The notes: generated from the sequence alone by a model not told the origin. A DNA stretch of 64,000 bases from Virgibacillus sp. NKC19-16 (GCF_021560035.1 NZ_CP074373.1:1422001-1486000), one strand, 5' to 3'; positions 17,165 through 26,571 are shown, counted from the stretch's first letter. Numbers and translations are program-made.

Positions 17165-19132
17165 TTAGTTTCTAGTTGTGCTTGCCCCAACAATTTCTTT
17201 AAGATGCTCTACAGCTTCTGGATCTTCAAGCCCTGTTACATCACTTTTGACCGTTCCTTCTGTAATGACCTCCTTTAGCAGGCGACGCATGATTTTTCCA
17301 CTAACGGTCTTCGGTAATGATTCAGCAAAAATAATAGCTTTTGGACGTGCGATCTTGCCAATTTGCTGCTCAATCCGCTGATAGATTTTTTCCTTTATTG
17401 TCTCCAATTCATTAATATCATCTGACACGCGTGCAAATACAACTGGAACTTCCCCTCTAATCTCATCAGGGACTCCAATTACAGCAGCTTCAGAGACATC
17501 CTCACATTCTAAAACAGCACTTTCCATTTCCATCGTACTCAATCGGTGGCCTGCAACATTAAGCGCATCATCCGAACGTCCGACAACCCATAAGTAACCA
17601 TCTTTATCGACTAAAGCTAAATCACTGGCAAAATAACTTCCATCCACTTGGCTGAAATAGGCGCCGTAGTAGCGTTCCGGTTCCTTCCAAAGTGTCCGGC
17701 ATAGCATTGGAAATGGTTTCTTAATAATTAAATTTCCTAGTGTACCAGGTTCAACGGAATTTCCCTCGCTGTCAACAACATCGAATGTGGCACCTAAAAA
17801 GGACAGCCCAGTAGCCCCAGGTTTCATAGGTGTTAGCCAAGCTGCTCCTGCGATTGGAGCTCCTGCTGTTTCGGTCTGCCCCCATGTGTTATTCAAATAA
17901 ATATTTTTCTTGCCGAGTACCTCATATGTCCATTTCCATGATTCCATATCAAACGGCTCACCGACAAGCGAAATGACATCAAGACAGGATAAGTCATATT
18001 GCTGCAAAGGTTTTTCACCCATGCTTTTCAACATTCTGAGTGCAGTGGGGGCGGTAAATAGTTTGTTGACCCGGTATTTTTCGATGATTTGATAAAAGCG
18101 ATCCTTCGTTGGATAATTGGGTGCACCTTCATAGACAATCGTTGTCACACCATTTGCCAGAGAGCCAACAATCCCCCAGATATGCATGGTTAACCAACCG
18201 ACATCAGCAGTACACCAGAAAACATCGTCAGGCTGATGATCCATGTGATACTTGGCGTAAATGTAATTTTGAATAACAAATGCCATCCCGGAATGGACGA
18301 CTCCTTTTGGTTTTCCTGTCGTCCCACTTGTGTAAAATACAATACCAGGTTCATTTGCTTCAATTCTTTCCGGTTCACAGTCAATGCTTGCTTTTTGCGT
18401 CAGTTCGTCCCACCAATAATCACGGCCCACGTTCATTTCAGTATCCGAATCTAGACGATTGACAACAATGACAGCTTCAACCGGCTGGATTTCCTCCAGT
18501 ACCTGATCGACTTTTTCTTTCAAAGGAATTAATTTACCACGGCGCTGTGTTGCATTTGCTGTTACGATAACTTTAGCTTCAAAATTTGTGAGAGGATCTT
18601 TCAATGATTTTTCCGAATAGCCGGAAAAAATGTTGTTAAAAATTGCTCCAATTCGAAAACAGGCTAACACAGCGATAAACGCCTCTGAAAGATTTGGCAG
18701 GTAAATCGCTACACAATCGCCTTTTTTAACACCAAATGAACGTAGGACGTTTGCAAATCGATTCACCTCTGCAAGTAGCATATTATACGTATAAAATTTC
18801 GTATCGCCATTTTCACCTTCCCAAATTAAAGCAGTTCGGTTTCCTGCACCATTTTCGACATGCCGATCCAGTAAGTTTACACATGGATTGCTGATTCCAC
18901 CTGTAAAGAACTGAAAATCTGGAAGAGCTCCACTTATTGTTTCCTTCCATGGCTCGTACCACACAAGCTCACGTGCAACGCTATCCCAGAAGGAAGTAGG
19001 ATCCACTCGCGATTGTTCAAGAAGTTCCTGAAAAGCTTCACTGCTTCCAATAGATGTAGCTTGTCCCTTTTCTTTGTCCGGATAGATAAGTTCACTATTC
19101 GCTACTACCTTTAAAATGCCACTTTCATCCAT
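17165..19132 (-). CDS. Acetyl-/propionyl-CoA synthetase-like AMP-forming ligase
   Basis: A 655-residue ANL-superfamily ligase of the Acs branch: carboxylate + ATP + CoA to acyl-CoA. The N-terminal ACAS domain begins SFWDSVARELVWYEPW; the P-loop is YTSGTTGKPKG, the A5 motif NTWGQTETAG retains the Trp that restricts the acyl pocket to small acids in acetyl-CoA synthetases, and the catalytic lysine sits in PKTVSGKIMRR near the C-terminus. That Trp supports acetate or propionate as substrate, but the chain diverges enough from canonical AcsA that the exact acid is unsure. ATG start with AAAGGAG. Monocistronic. Confidence 0.88.
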   Translation of the reverse strand: MDESGILKVVANSELIYPDKEKGQATSIGSSEAFQELLEQSRVDPTSFWDSVARELVWYEPWKETISGALPDFQFFTGGISNPCVNLLDRHVENGAGNRTALIWEGENGDTKFYTYNMLLAEVNRFANVLRSFGVKKGDCVAIYLPNLSEAFIAVLACFRIGAIFNNIFSGYSEKSLKDPLTNFEAKVIVTANATQRRGKLIPLKEKVDQVLEEIQPVEAVIVVNRLDSDTEMNVGRDYWWDELTQKASIDCEPERIEANEPGIVFYTSGTTGKPKGVVHSGMAFVIQNYIYAKYHMDHQPDDVFWCTADVGWLTMHIWGIVGSLANGVTTIVYEGAPNYPTKDRFYQIIEKYRVNKLFTAPTALRMLKSMGEKPLQQYDLSCLDVISLVGEPFDMESWKWTYEVLGKKNIYLNNTWGQTETAGAPIAGAAWLTPMKPGATGLSFLGATFDVVDSEGNSVEPGTLGNLIIKKPFPMLCRTLWKEPERYYGAYFSQVDGSYFASDLALVDKDGYLWVVGRSDDALNVAGHRLSTMEMESAVLECEDVSEAAVIGVPDEIRGEVPVVFARVSDDINELETIKEKIYQRIEQQIGKIARPKAIIFAESLPKTVSGKIMRRLLKEVITEGTVKSDVTGLEDPEAVEHLKEIVGASTTRN

Positions 19133-19305
19133 TTACATTCTCCTTTAATTCTTTATTTTTATATTGTAATTACTATTATACATAAATTTCAGAATAAAAT
19201 AAATGTATTTAATGCGTTTATAAATAAATACAATACATGCAAAATCTGCCTCTCATATTATATGTACAATGAACAAGACTAGGAATTGAAAGGGAGGTTA
19301 TTTTC

Positions 19306-19743
19306 ATGCAGCAAAACTTAGGAAGCATTATGACATCAAATGTATTTACAGTGAAGGAAACACAGTCTCTACAGGAAGCAGCAGCCGTGATGAGTGAGCA
19401 TAATATCGGGGCGATTCCTGTTGTTAATAACACTGGTCAAATGACTGGTATTATAACAGACCGCGATATTACGCTCCGATCAACAGCTCAAGGCGAAGCT
19501 GCTCAAACACCTATATCAGAGGCTATGACTGCACAACAAGTCGTACAGGGTACACCTGATATGGATGTACACGCGGCGGCACAGTTGATGTCCGAGCAAC
19601 AAATACGCCGTTTGCCTGTTGTAGAAAATGGACAAGTGGTTGGAATGGTCGCTTTAGGAGATATTGCTGTAGACAACCAATCGAACACTGCCGCAGAACA
19701 GGCATTATCGAGTATTTCAACACCTTCTGCACCTCAGAAATAA
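19306..19743 (+). CDS. CBS-domain pair protein
   Basis: A 145-residue protein made of two CBS motifs (about residues 5-62 and 70-130), with the typical GIITDRDITLR and GMVALGDIAV strands that bind adenosine nucleotides. Similar stand-alone proteins (YhcV type) occur widely in Bacillaceae without a proven role. The last 15 residues are a Ser/Pro/Gln-rich tail. Ribosome site GGGAGG. Monocistronic. Confidence 0.88.
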   Translation: MQQNLGSIMTSNVFTVKETQSLQEAAAVMSEHNIGAIPVVNNTGQMTGIITDRDITLRSTAQGEAAQTPISEAMTAQQVVQGTPDMDVHAAAQLMSEQQIRRLPVVENGQVVGMVALGDIAVDNQSNTAAEQALSSISTPSAPQK

Positions 19744-19770
19744 GTTTGTGATTGGAACTCCCATTTCATG

Positions 19771-19818
19771 CCAAAAAGGCTGCTTTCGCTAAAAGCTTAA
19801 AGCAGCCTCTTTGGTTTT
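19771..19818 (+). terminator. Intrinsic terminator after the CBS gene
   Basis: Stem CCAAA..GGCTGCTTT / AAAGCAGCC..TTTGG with following TTTTT. Confidence 0.85.
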
Positions 19819-19869
19819 TATGTAAATGGATTTATGTTAGGGGAAAGTTTTCTATTCTTTCAGCAAAGC

Positions 19870-20733
19870 TTATTCCTTAAGAAATGGATTGATGTTGTCG
19901 ATGAGATCTTGAAGTTCTTTTGATTGATTATAATACATCTGCTTTGCATTTTGATCATTTGTTTGGATCGCAAAACCTTCTAAATCTGCTTGCATCTTCC
20001 TCAGTTGTGCTGCAAGAAGTGGTTTTTGTTTCATTTGTGGTGCTTTTTCTTTATCATCATATAGATCAACATAAACTTTTCCTTTTGAATCGATTTGTGC
20101 TAGGAAGACATCTTTAAAATGTTCGGCACCTTGTTTCATCACTTCTCCAAGTAGCCACTCCTCTGTATACCCAAGGTAATTCAAGCGCTTCCTCAATAAT
20201 TTTCCATCAATAATGATTAACGATGGTGTATGTTCAGGTTCCACCATCATTCCAATATCTTTGGGGGTTAAAGGTTGATATTCTGACTTCTTCATCACAC
20301 TTAATTCTCCGTTTGTTTCCAGTGTTACTGTTTCAACATCCGATAACTTATACGTGCTTTTTTCTCTTAAACCCAACATGAGGTCATCAAATGTCATCCT
20401 AACTTTGGCTAAGTTCTTCTCCAGAACATTTCCATTTCTCATTACAATAATTGGACTGCCTTCTACGATTTGCCTAAACTTTAGAGATTTTACAGCCCCA
20501 AATGCAATTATCATTGACAATATACTAAATATAAATATCCCTATTATCCCATCTATTAATTGCATATTCGTATCAATAGCCGCAGAAGCAGCCATATTGC
20601 CAATAGAAATACCTGTAATGTAATCGAAAAAGGTAAGCTGTGCGATTTGTTTTTTTCCAAGGATTCTTGTCAGGAGTAAAATAAAAAGGAAGGCAGATAT
20701 AGAGCGTATGACGATTATTACAAAATCTGGCAT
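19870..20733 (-). CDS. DUF421 membrane protein (YetF/YrbG type)
   Basis: A 287-residue protein with three N-terminal membrane segments (about residues 5-22, 38-55, 60-80), the signature LTRILGKKQIAQLTFFDYI, and a C-terminal cytoplasmic DUF421 domain with EPLxPKD-like QPLTPKDIG and SLIIIDGKLLRKRL. B. subtilis has several paralogues (YetF, YrbG, YdfS, YkjA), some of them expressed during sporulation; the biochemical role is not settled. The ATG follows GGAGGATCTAA. A truncated relative of the same family lies at 23028-23147. Confidence 0.9.
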   Translation of the reverse strand: MPDFVIIVIRSISAFLFILLLTRILGKKQIAQLTFFDYITGISIGNMAASAAIDTNMQLIDGIIGIFIFSILSMIIAFGAVKSLKFRQIVEGSPIIVMRNGNVLEKNLAKVRMTFDDLMLGLREKSTYKLSDVETVTLETNGELSVMKKSEYQPLTPKDIGMMVEPEHTPSLIIIDGKLLRKRLNYLGYTEEWLLGEVMKQGAEHFKDVFLAQIDSKGKVYVDLYDDKEKAPQMKQKPLLAAQLRKMQADLEGFAIQTNDQNAKQMYYNQSKELQDLIDNINPFLKE

Positions 20734-20863
20734 TTAGATCCTCCATTAGTGATTACTTATATTCCTATTATGGTTAAAGATACCTATTTTAATCATAGAA
20801 ATGTTCTACGTGTGCATATGTATAACATGGGATGAAAATTTTAACGGGGAAAGAAGTGATTAC

Positions 20864-22930
20864 ATGGATGATAAGTCATCATCAGAAAATGAAAGAACAG
20901 GGAGGGAGGATAAAAAAGATGAGCAACTAGAACAATACCGGGAGAAAAACACAGGTCCAGGCAAGAAAATGACGGATGATGCCGGGTTTAAAATTTCAAA
21001 TGATCGGTGGTCCTTAAAAGCAGGAAAGCGTGGACCTACATTATTTCAAGACTTTCATTTTTATAGAAAGCAGTCACATTTTAGTAGAGAACGGATCCCG
21101 GAAAAAGTGGTTCATGCAAGAGGCGATGGGGCATATGGAGAATTTGAGTTATATAAATCAATGAGACATGTCACAAGAGCTCACTTCTTGCAAGAACCTG
21201 GCACCAAAACACCTGTATTCGTCCGATTTTCCAATTTTATAGGAAGTAAGGGCTCCAAGGATACAGCAATAGATATACGTGGTTTTGCAACCAAGTTTTA
21301 CACACAAGAAGGAAATTATGATATGTTGGGACTCTCATTTGCTATCTTCGCCGTTATGGATGCCATGAAATTTTCAGATTTAACGCATGCAGTTAAACCG
21401 AATCCGCGAACTGGGGTTCCGCAAGCGACTATTGCGCATGATAATGCCTGGGATTATATCGCCAATAATCAGGAAATTGCTCATTTCGTTATGTGGCTTA
21501 TGTCCGGTCGGGGCCGTCCAAAAAGCTGGAGAATGATGGAAGGATGGCCAGTCAATACGTTTCGATTTATCAATAAACAGGGGAAGTCAACATTTGTCAG
21601 ATTTGTATGGAAACCTATGCTTGGCGTTCATTCATTGTTACTGGATGAAGCGAATACAATTGGAGGGGTAGATCCGGATTTCCATCGACGAGATTTACAT
21701 GAGGCTATTAATTGTGGGGCATATCCAGAATATGAACTCGGTGTGCAGTTGATCGCTGAGGAAGATGAATTCAAGTATGACTTTGATCTTCTAGATGACA
21801 CGAAACTGTGGCCGGAAGAAGTTGTTCCTGTTGAAATAATCGGTAAAATGACGTTGAACCGGCTCGTTGATAATCACTTTGCAGAAGAAGAACAGTCCTC
21901 ATTTGACCCAGCAACGGTTGTTCCGGGGATTGACTTCACTGATGATCCCGTGTTGCAGGGCAGATCATTTGCCTACAGGGATACGGATTATCATCGACTT
22001 GGTACGGCAAATATTAATAATATTCCGATCAACCAGCCTATTGTCGAAAGGAACTTTAATCAACGACAAGGCGTTGCACGTCATCGAATTGATGTCGATT
22101 CCGTAAACTATCATGAAAATTCTTTAGCAGGAAATACACCAGCAGAGACCCCTCCTGAAGAAGGTGGTTATGCGCATTACCCGGAAAAAGTAGATGGACA
22201 CAAAACGCGGGAACGCGGGGGAGAATCGTTCTATGATTTCTTCACACAGCCAAGACTTTTTTGGAATAGTATGTCACCTGTTGAGAAACAAAACATTGTA
22301 GAAACATTTAACTTTCACCTCGAATATGTACAGAGTAAATCAGTCAGGCAGCAAGTTGTCGATATGTTTGGCAACGTTGATACAGGAATGGCAACCGCAA
22401 TCGCTGAAAATATTGGCGTCAATCCTCCAAAGGGTCCACATGTCCCGGTTGAACAAAGTTCTCCTGCCCTAAGCAATACGCGGTTTTCTGCCTATACGCA
22501 AAAAGTCGCTGTTCTTATTAACGATGGTTTTAACGGTAGAGAGGTAAGTAGTGTTCTTGACTACCTACATCACTGCGGGGTTTTCATAGACATCATAAGT
22601 GCAAAGCTTGGTACTGTCACAGGTGCAGATGGTACACCACTCAACGTCAATAAGACATTTACTGGAACCTATCCTGTCTTATATGACTCACTCTATGTCG
22701 TTGGGGGAGGTTCTGAAAATGAAGCAAAATTCCATCAAGGTGTTATGAATTTTTTAAATGAAGCATATAAACACTATAAACCAATTGGTATTGCCTCAAC
22801 TGGACAGTCTTATATGCATGCATCAAAAAGTAATAACCTAGCTGGTGTTGTTTTTGCAGCAAATAATCCGGACTTTGAAAAGGATTTTGTCTCTGCAATC
22901 GCGAAGCAACGTTTTTGGGATAGAGAATAG
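20864..22930 (+). CDS. katE: Large-subunit (clade 2) catalase-family protein lacking the distal Asn
   Basis: A 688-residue protein with the clade 2 architecture: catalase core plus C-terminal DJ-1/PfpI-like flavodoxin domain (from about residue 540, KVAVLINDGFNG). The distal His is H84 (VVHARG) and the proximal Tyr is kept (QGRSFAYRDT). However, where catalases have VGNNTPIFF this protein has LGLSFAIFA, so the catalytic Asn is replaced by L157. STVAG is SNFIG and GPNFHEIPIN is TANINNIPIN. The ATG follows GAAGTGA; an upstream in-frame ATG lacks a ribosome site. It probably binds haem, but ordinary catalase activity is doubtful. Confidence 0.85.
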   Translation: MDDKSSSENERTGREDKKDEQLEQYREKNTGPGKKMTDDAGFKISNDRWSLKAGKRGPTLFQDFHFYRKQSHFSRERIPEKVVHARGDGAYGEFELYKSMRHVTRAHFLQEPGTKTPVFVRFSNFIGSKGSKDTAIDIRGFATKFYTQEGNYDMLGLSFAIFAVMDAMKFSDLTHAVKPNPRTGVPQATIAHDNAWDYIANNQEIAHFVMWLMSGRGRPKSWRMMEGWPVNTFRFINKQGKSTFVRFVWKPMLGVHSLLLDEANTIGGVDPDFHRRDLHEAINCGAYPEYELGVQLIAEEDEFKYDFDLLDDTKLWPEEVVPVEIIGKMTLNRLVDNHFAEEEQSSFDPATVVPGIDFTDDPVLQGRSFAYRDTDYHRLGTANINNIPINQPIVERNFNQRQGVARHRIDVDSVNYHENSLAGNTPAETPPEEGGYAHYPEKVDGHKTRERGGESFYDFFTQPRLFWNSMSPVEKQNIVETFNFHLEYVQSKSVRQQVVDMFGNVDTGMATAIAENIGVNPPKGPHVPVEQSSPALSNTRFSAYTQKVAVLINDGFNGREVSSVLDYLHHCGVFIDIISAKLGTVTGADGTPLNVNKTFTGTYPVLYDSLYVVGGGSENEAKFHQGVMNFLNEAYKHYKPIGIASTGQSYMHASKSNNLAGVVFAANNPDFEKDFVSAIAKQRFWDRE

Positions 22931-22942
22931 TAATTATTTTAC

Positions 22943-22978
22943 AAAACGCTGATAATGGTATTTCTTCAGCGTTTTTAT
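22943..22978 (+). terminator. Intrinsic terminator after the catalase-family gene
   Basis: 10-bp stem AAAACGCTGA / TCAGCGTTTT and a T-tail. Confidence 0.85.
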
Positions 22979-22994
22979 GCTTAGTTGGACAAAT

Positions 22995-23024
22995 GAAAAG
23001 AGCCTCAGGTGCGACAGGTTCTTT
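22995..23024 (-). terminator. Terminator downstream of the DUF421 fragment
   Basis: Minus strand AAAAGAACCT / AGGCTCTTTT stem with one wobble and T-rich end. Confidence 0.55.
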
Positions 23025-23027
23025 TGC

Positions 23028-23147
23028 TTAGACATAATCATCTTTATTATCTATAAGACTAATTTCTTTTCTTCCCATGGTTCTTGTTAGAACAAATATT
23101 ACTAAAAAGGATACTATAATTCTTAGCAGTAGTTCGGAAATCTCCAT
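23028..23147 (-). pseudogene. N-terminal fragment of a DUF421 membrane protein
   Basis: Too short for most gene finders: 39 residues starting MEISELLLRIIVSFLVIFVL and continuing TRTMGRKEIS, the first membrane helix and the hallmark RxxGRKEIS of DUF421 proteins, then diverging (LIDNKDDYV) to a stop. The remaining two helices and the cytoplasmic domain are absent. There is only a weak ribosome site. It is most likely a truncated paralogue of the gene at 19870-20733; a functional single-helix peptide is possible but less likely. Confidence 0.6.
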
Positions 23148-23229
23148 TTAAAGATCTACTTTCGTTGTATGATAATATCGTTATTTGTGTGGGATGGATT
23201 TTATTCGGTTATGTTCATCAACAGAAGAG

Positions 23230-23271
23230 AAAAAACTGCCCCAAAAGAAGTAAACACTCCTTTTGAGGCAG
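23230..23271 (-). terminator. Intrinsic terminator of ectD
   Basis: Minus strand 16-bp stem CTGCCTCAAAAGGAGT / ACTTCTTTTGGGGCAG with a 4-base loop and T6 tail. Confidence 0.9.
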
Positions 23272-23324
23272 CCCAATTTTATGTGCCAGTAATTCTATGT
23301 CAGGAAAGTTTCCCTGTCAGCTTC

Positions 23325-24227
23325 TTATCTACTTCCGCTTAACATTGCAGCACCTTCTCGTACAGCAATGAATTCAGGACGTTCTTTCCCTCCTGAGTAC
23401 GGTCTTACTAGTGCGTTTTCAACGCTATTATATACCATGAATAAGTTATTGCGGCTATATGGCGTAATATTACCGCTCGATCCATGCATGGTATTGCTTT
23501 CAAATAAGGTGATGGCACCAGCTTTTCCGGTTGGCACTGATATACCGCCTCCTTGATCAGCTAACCAACGCAGGCTATCATGATCAGGGACACCAAGCTT
23601 TTGTTTCTGCAGCGAATCTTTATAGTTATCATCAGGTGTTTCGCCCGCGCAGCTGACATAGTAGTTATGGGAACCAGGTATAAGCATTAAAGGCCCGTTA
23701 AATGTATAGTTGTCGGACAAGGCGATCGATAGACTAACAGCCCTCATCCGCGGCATTCCATCTTCCACATGCCATGTTTCAAAATCCGAATGCCAATCAA
23801 ATTCTTTTCCTGAGAATTCCGGTTTATAGTTAATTCGAGATTGATGTATATAGACATCGCTACCAAGAAGGTAGTTTACGATATCGAGTAGGCGCTGATC
23901 ATTCGCAACTTGTTTAAAATAATTGTCATCATTATGCACGTGAAAAATTGATCTGATTTCCTCACTTTGCGGCTCACGAATTACTTTCTCAGAAGTTACG
24001 TCTCTACTGGAGTCCTGCAGTTCGAAAATACCGTTTTGCATATCCGTTACTTCCTGAGGTGAGAAGAAATTCTCAATCTGCAAGAAGCCATTTCGTTCAT
24101 ATGAATCAAGCTGTTCTTTGGAAATAGGGGCTTGATTATCTTTTGATCGTTCTGTGTGAATCACAGGATCCTTCCGTTTTAATATCTCCGGTTTGTTATT
24201 TTGCCGTGATGGATAAAGATCTTCCAT
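23325..24227 (-). CDS. ectD: Ectoine hydroxylase
   Basis: Non-haem Fe(II)/2-oxoglutarate dioxygenase converting ectoine to 5-hydroxyectoine, a compatible solute protecting against salt and heat. 300 residues; the iron triad is H146, D148 ([10 protein letters not shown]) and H248 (NTMHGSSG), with R259 for 2-oxoglutarate. To my knowledge this is the same numbering as the characterised Virgibacillus salexigens enzyme. The EctD signature [11 protein letters not shown] is present. The ATG at 24227 follows AGGAG; an ATG six codons upstream lacks one. It is monocistronic, with its own terminator, and lies about 6 kb from ectABC. Confidence 0.96.
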   Translation of the reverse strand: MEDLYPSRQNNKPEILKRKDPVIHTERSKDNQAPISKEQLDSYERNGFLQIENFFSPQEVTDMQNGIFELQDSSRDVTSEKVIREPQSEEIRSIFHVHNDDNYFKQVANDQRLLDIVNYLLGSDVYIHQSRINYKPEFSGKEFDWHSDFETWHVEDGMPRMRAVSLSIALSDNYTFNGPLMLIPGSHNYYVSCAGETPDDNYKDSLQKQKLGVPDHDSLRWLADQGGGISVPTGKAGAITLFESNTMHGSSGNITPYSRNNLFMVYNSVENALVRPYSGGKERPEFIAVREGAAMLSGSR

Positions 24228-24499
24228 TATAAACACTCCTATCAAAAATTTTTATCTCTTCGATGTCGCGTCTATTGTTGTGTAATTACCGGCTTATATA
24301 AGGAAACTTTCCTATGTCTCACTATCTACCCTACTAGATTAAATACAAAACATCAAAGTAGAAATATTAGGATAATAGAAGCAAATAATTGCTTAGGGAA
24401 AATAGATAAAGCAAGAAAGAGTTGTTTTCAATAGATTGGATTTTTTGAAGAGAATTGAGTGAATTTTAGGTTTATATTATAACAAGGCAAAAATAGTTG

Positions 24500-24648
24500 A
24501 TAATTTTAGGACCGAAGAAACTGCCAGAGATTGGAAGTGCTTTTGGCAGACGCTACGCGAATTTAAAAAATCAACGAATCAGTTAATGGACGATGATGAA
24601 ACATCAAGTAAATCGAAAGAAGACAAACAGCCTGAAACAACTGAGTAA
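24500..24648 (+). pseudogene. Decayed tatA-type twin-arginine translocase gene
   Basis: The plus strand encodes the TatA signature (G-P-K-K-L-P-E-I-G-S-A-F-G) and then, one frame over, a typical TatA tail: TLREFKKSTNQLMDDDETSS followed by KSKEDKQPETTE and a stop. One extra base at the GG near 24545 would join the two. The hydrophobic N-terminal helix is missing: an in-frame TAG precedes LIILGPKK. So both a truncation and a frameshift are present; this is a remnant. Confidence 0.7.
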
Positions 24649-24653
24649 TATGT

Positions 24654-24684
24654 AAAAAAGGCCAATGGACCCAGTCCACTGGCC
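24654..24684 (-). terminator. Intrinsic terminator of the dehydrogenase gene
   Basis: Minus strand GGCCAGTGGAC / GTCCATTGGCC stem (one mismatch) followed by T6. Confidence 0.88.
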
Positions 24685-24701
24685 AGACAAGATGAATAAA
24701 A

Positions 24702-25763
24702 TTATCCTCGACTTTTCAACCTTTTTATAATTTCATTCGTCACCTCTTCTGTCTTATGTTTTCCTCCAACATCCGGGGTCATAATTCCGTTATTTGTTAC
24801 ACTTTCAATTACATCCAGCAAAGCAGTACCGATTTCTTCTTCACCAAAATGATCGAGCATTAATTTCGCTGTCCATATCTGTCCGATTGGATTCGCTATA
24901 CCTTTACCAATTATATCTGGAGCTGATCCATGGACTGGTTCAAACATCGAAGGGTATTTTCCATTTACATTAATATTGGCTGCTGGAGCAATACCGACAC
25001 TCCCCATAATAGCTGCTCCCAAATCGGTTAGAATGTCTCCGAACAAATTACTTGCCACGATAACATCGAACTTCTCCGGATGGCTTACGAAAAAAGCCGC
25101 CAAAGCATCAATGTGCTGGGAGTCTGTTTCAATATCTGGATAATCCATTGAAATCTCCTTAAAGACTTCATCCCAAAATGGCATAGAATGCACAATTCCA
25201 TTGGATTTCGTAGCACTTGTTACATGTTTTCTCCTACCTTTAGCGAGGTCAAATGCGAATCGCATCGCACGCTCCGTTCCTTTACGTGAGAAAATATTAT
25301 TTTGGATGGCAATTTCGTCTTCATTCCGAAAAATTCTTCCTCCGACTTCACTATACTCACCTTCACTATTCTCTCTGACCACAATCAGATCAAAGTCTTT
25401 TGGATTTGCCAGCTTTGATTGAACGCCCTTGATAACTTTTGCCGGGCGTATATTAATGGTCTGTTCAAATTCCCTTCGAATTTTTATTAAAAGTCCCCAT
25501 AGCGAGATATGATCAGGAACCAATTTCACATTACCAACAGCACCTAAAAATATGCCATCAAATTCTGACAATCTTGCAATATCATCTTCTGGCATCATCT
25601 CTCCATGCTTCAAATAGTATTCACTACTGTAAGGAAAATCCGTAAAATTAAATCTTAATCCCCCATGTATATTAGATACCGCTTCCAAAACTTTGACAGC
25701 AGCAGGGACAACTTCCTTACCAATCCCATCTCCAGGAATATTAGCGATTTTTAATTGTTTCAT
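24702..25763 (-). CDS. Beta-decarboxylating hydroxyacid dehydrogenase (tartrate / D-malate dehydrogenase type)
   Basis: A 353-residue member of the isocitrate/isopropylmalate dehydrogenase family, closest in motif pattern to TtuC/DmlA/YcsA: NAD-dependent oxidative decarboxylation of D-malate, tartrate or a related 2-hydroxyacid. Visible: PGDGIGKEVVP, substrate loop RENSEGEYSEVGGR, catalytic Lys segment SATKSNG, metal site SNLFGDILTDLG and NAD-binding EPVHGSAPDI. AGGAGG lies six bases before the chosen ATG; a longer reading would include 25 non-homologous residues. It lies 61 bp downstream of a GntR gene, both divergent from a CoA-transferase/lyase/transporter operon. Confidence 0.87.
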   Translation of the reverse strand: MKQLKIANIPGDGIGKEVVPAAVKVLEAVSNIHGGLRFNFTDFPYSSEYYLKHGEMMPEDDIARLSEFDGIFLGAVGNVKLVPDHISLWGLLIKIRREFEQTINIRPAKVIKGVQSKLANPKDFDLIVVRENSEGEYSEVGGRIFRNEDEIAIQNNIFSRKGTERAMRFAFDLAKGRRKHVTSATKSNGIVHSMPFWDEVFKEISMDYPDIETDSQHIDALAAFFVSHPEKFDVIVASNLFGDILTDLGAAIMGSVGIAPAANINVNGKYPSMFEPVHGSAPDIIGKGIANPIGQIWTAKLMLDHFGEEEIGTALLDVIESVTNNGIMTPDVGGKHKTEEVTNEIIKRLKSRG

Positions 25764-25824
25764 ATTCATCCTCCTATCCGGTCGTCGGTCAACCATCATT
25801 ATAAAGAAAACTTTTCCCGACCAA

Positions 25825-26466
25825 TTATTTATTTTCAAAGTTTTCGATAAAGCTATCTCTACTACTTATGATGTGGACTTGCATATATTCTCTTGCCTTT
25901 TCCCCGTCCCTGTCAAGTATGGCTTCAAGTACCCGCCTGTGATCATTGATAGATGCTTCGGTTTGGCCTGTTACTAGTGCCGGTAATTGTGGTTGAAGTC
26001 CGTTCCATAAATCATTCAACATACTTGTTAGTTTCACACTGTTTGATGCTTCCCAAATCGTTTGATGGAACTGCTTGTTTATTTCTACATAAGGTTGTTT
26101 ATCCTGTTTGCTGCTACTATTATACAATTCCTGATGTATTTTTTCTAATTGCTTATGATACGCTGTATTAGCAGCTGCATGTGATGCTGCCAACCCTTCC
26201 AAAAGGGAACGGATTTCATAATGGATATGAATTTCCTCATATTTCAGCCCAACAACTGTTACCCTCCGAGTGGATTCAATTCGCAGTAGTCCTTCACGAT
26301 CCAAAACCTCAAACGCCTCTCTGACAGGCATCCTGGAGACACCAAGAAGACTGGCAATTTCTTCTTGTGTAATTTCCTGACCACTGTGTAAGCTACCATT
26401 GAAAATTTCTTTACGAATCGTACTTAATACCTGGTCTTTTGCGGATACCCTTTTTATTTTTTTCAT
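25825..26466 (-). CDS. GntR-family regulator with FCD domain
   Basis: A 213-residue FadR-subfamily repressor: winged HTH about residues 8-72 (ITQEEIASLLGVSRMPVREA) and an all-helical FCD ligand domain about 80-205 whose metal/acid-binding His and Asp pattern (EINKQFHQTIW, DHRRVLEAILDRD) is typical of regulators sensing small carboxylates. ATG chosen because GGGAGAG precedes it; 23 upstream hydrophobic codons lack support. It probably controls both its own operon with the dehydrogenase and the divergent CoA-transferase operon. Confidence 0.9.
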   Translation of the reverse strand: MKKIKRVSAKDQVLSTIRKEIFNGSLHSGQEITQEEIASLLGVSRMPVREAFEVLDREGLLRIESTRRVTVVGLKYEEIHIHYEIRSLLEGLAASHAAANTAYHKQLEKIHQELYNSSSKQDKQPYVEINKQFHQTIWEASNSVKLTSMLNDLWNGLQPQLPALVTGQTEASINDHRRVLEAILDRDGEKAREYMQVHIISSRDSFIENFENK

Positions 26467-26557
26467 GACTATCTCTCCCATAAAAATAATAATGAACAAA
26501 AAAATAATGAGCAAATTTGACATTTCTATGAACAATAAATATACTATGATTATATCA

Positions 26558-26571
26558 TTTTGGATACAAAA
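26558..26571. promoter_or_regulatory. GntR-type operator candidate
   Basis: TTTTG-GATA-CAAAA dyad in the divergent promoter region, resembling the TTGTATACAA sites of FadR-subfamily repressors. Confidence 0.45.

Noticed and set aside
20801-20863. Upstream extension of the catalase-family protein
   Set aside because: The first 21 residues are Cys/Trp-rich, without a ribosome site, and unlike the family N-terminus.
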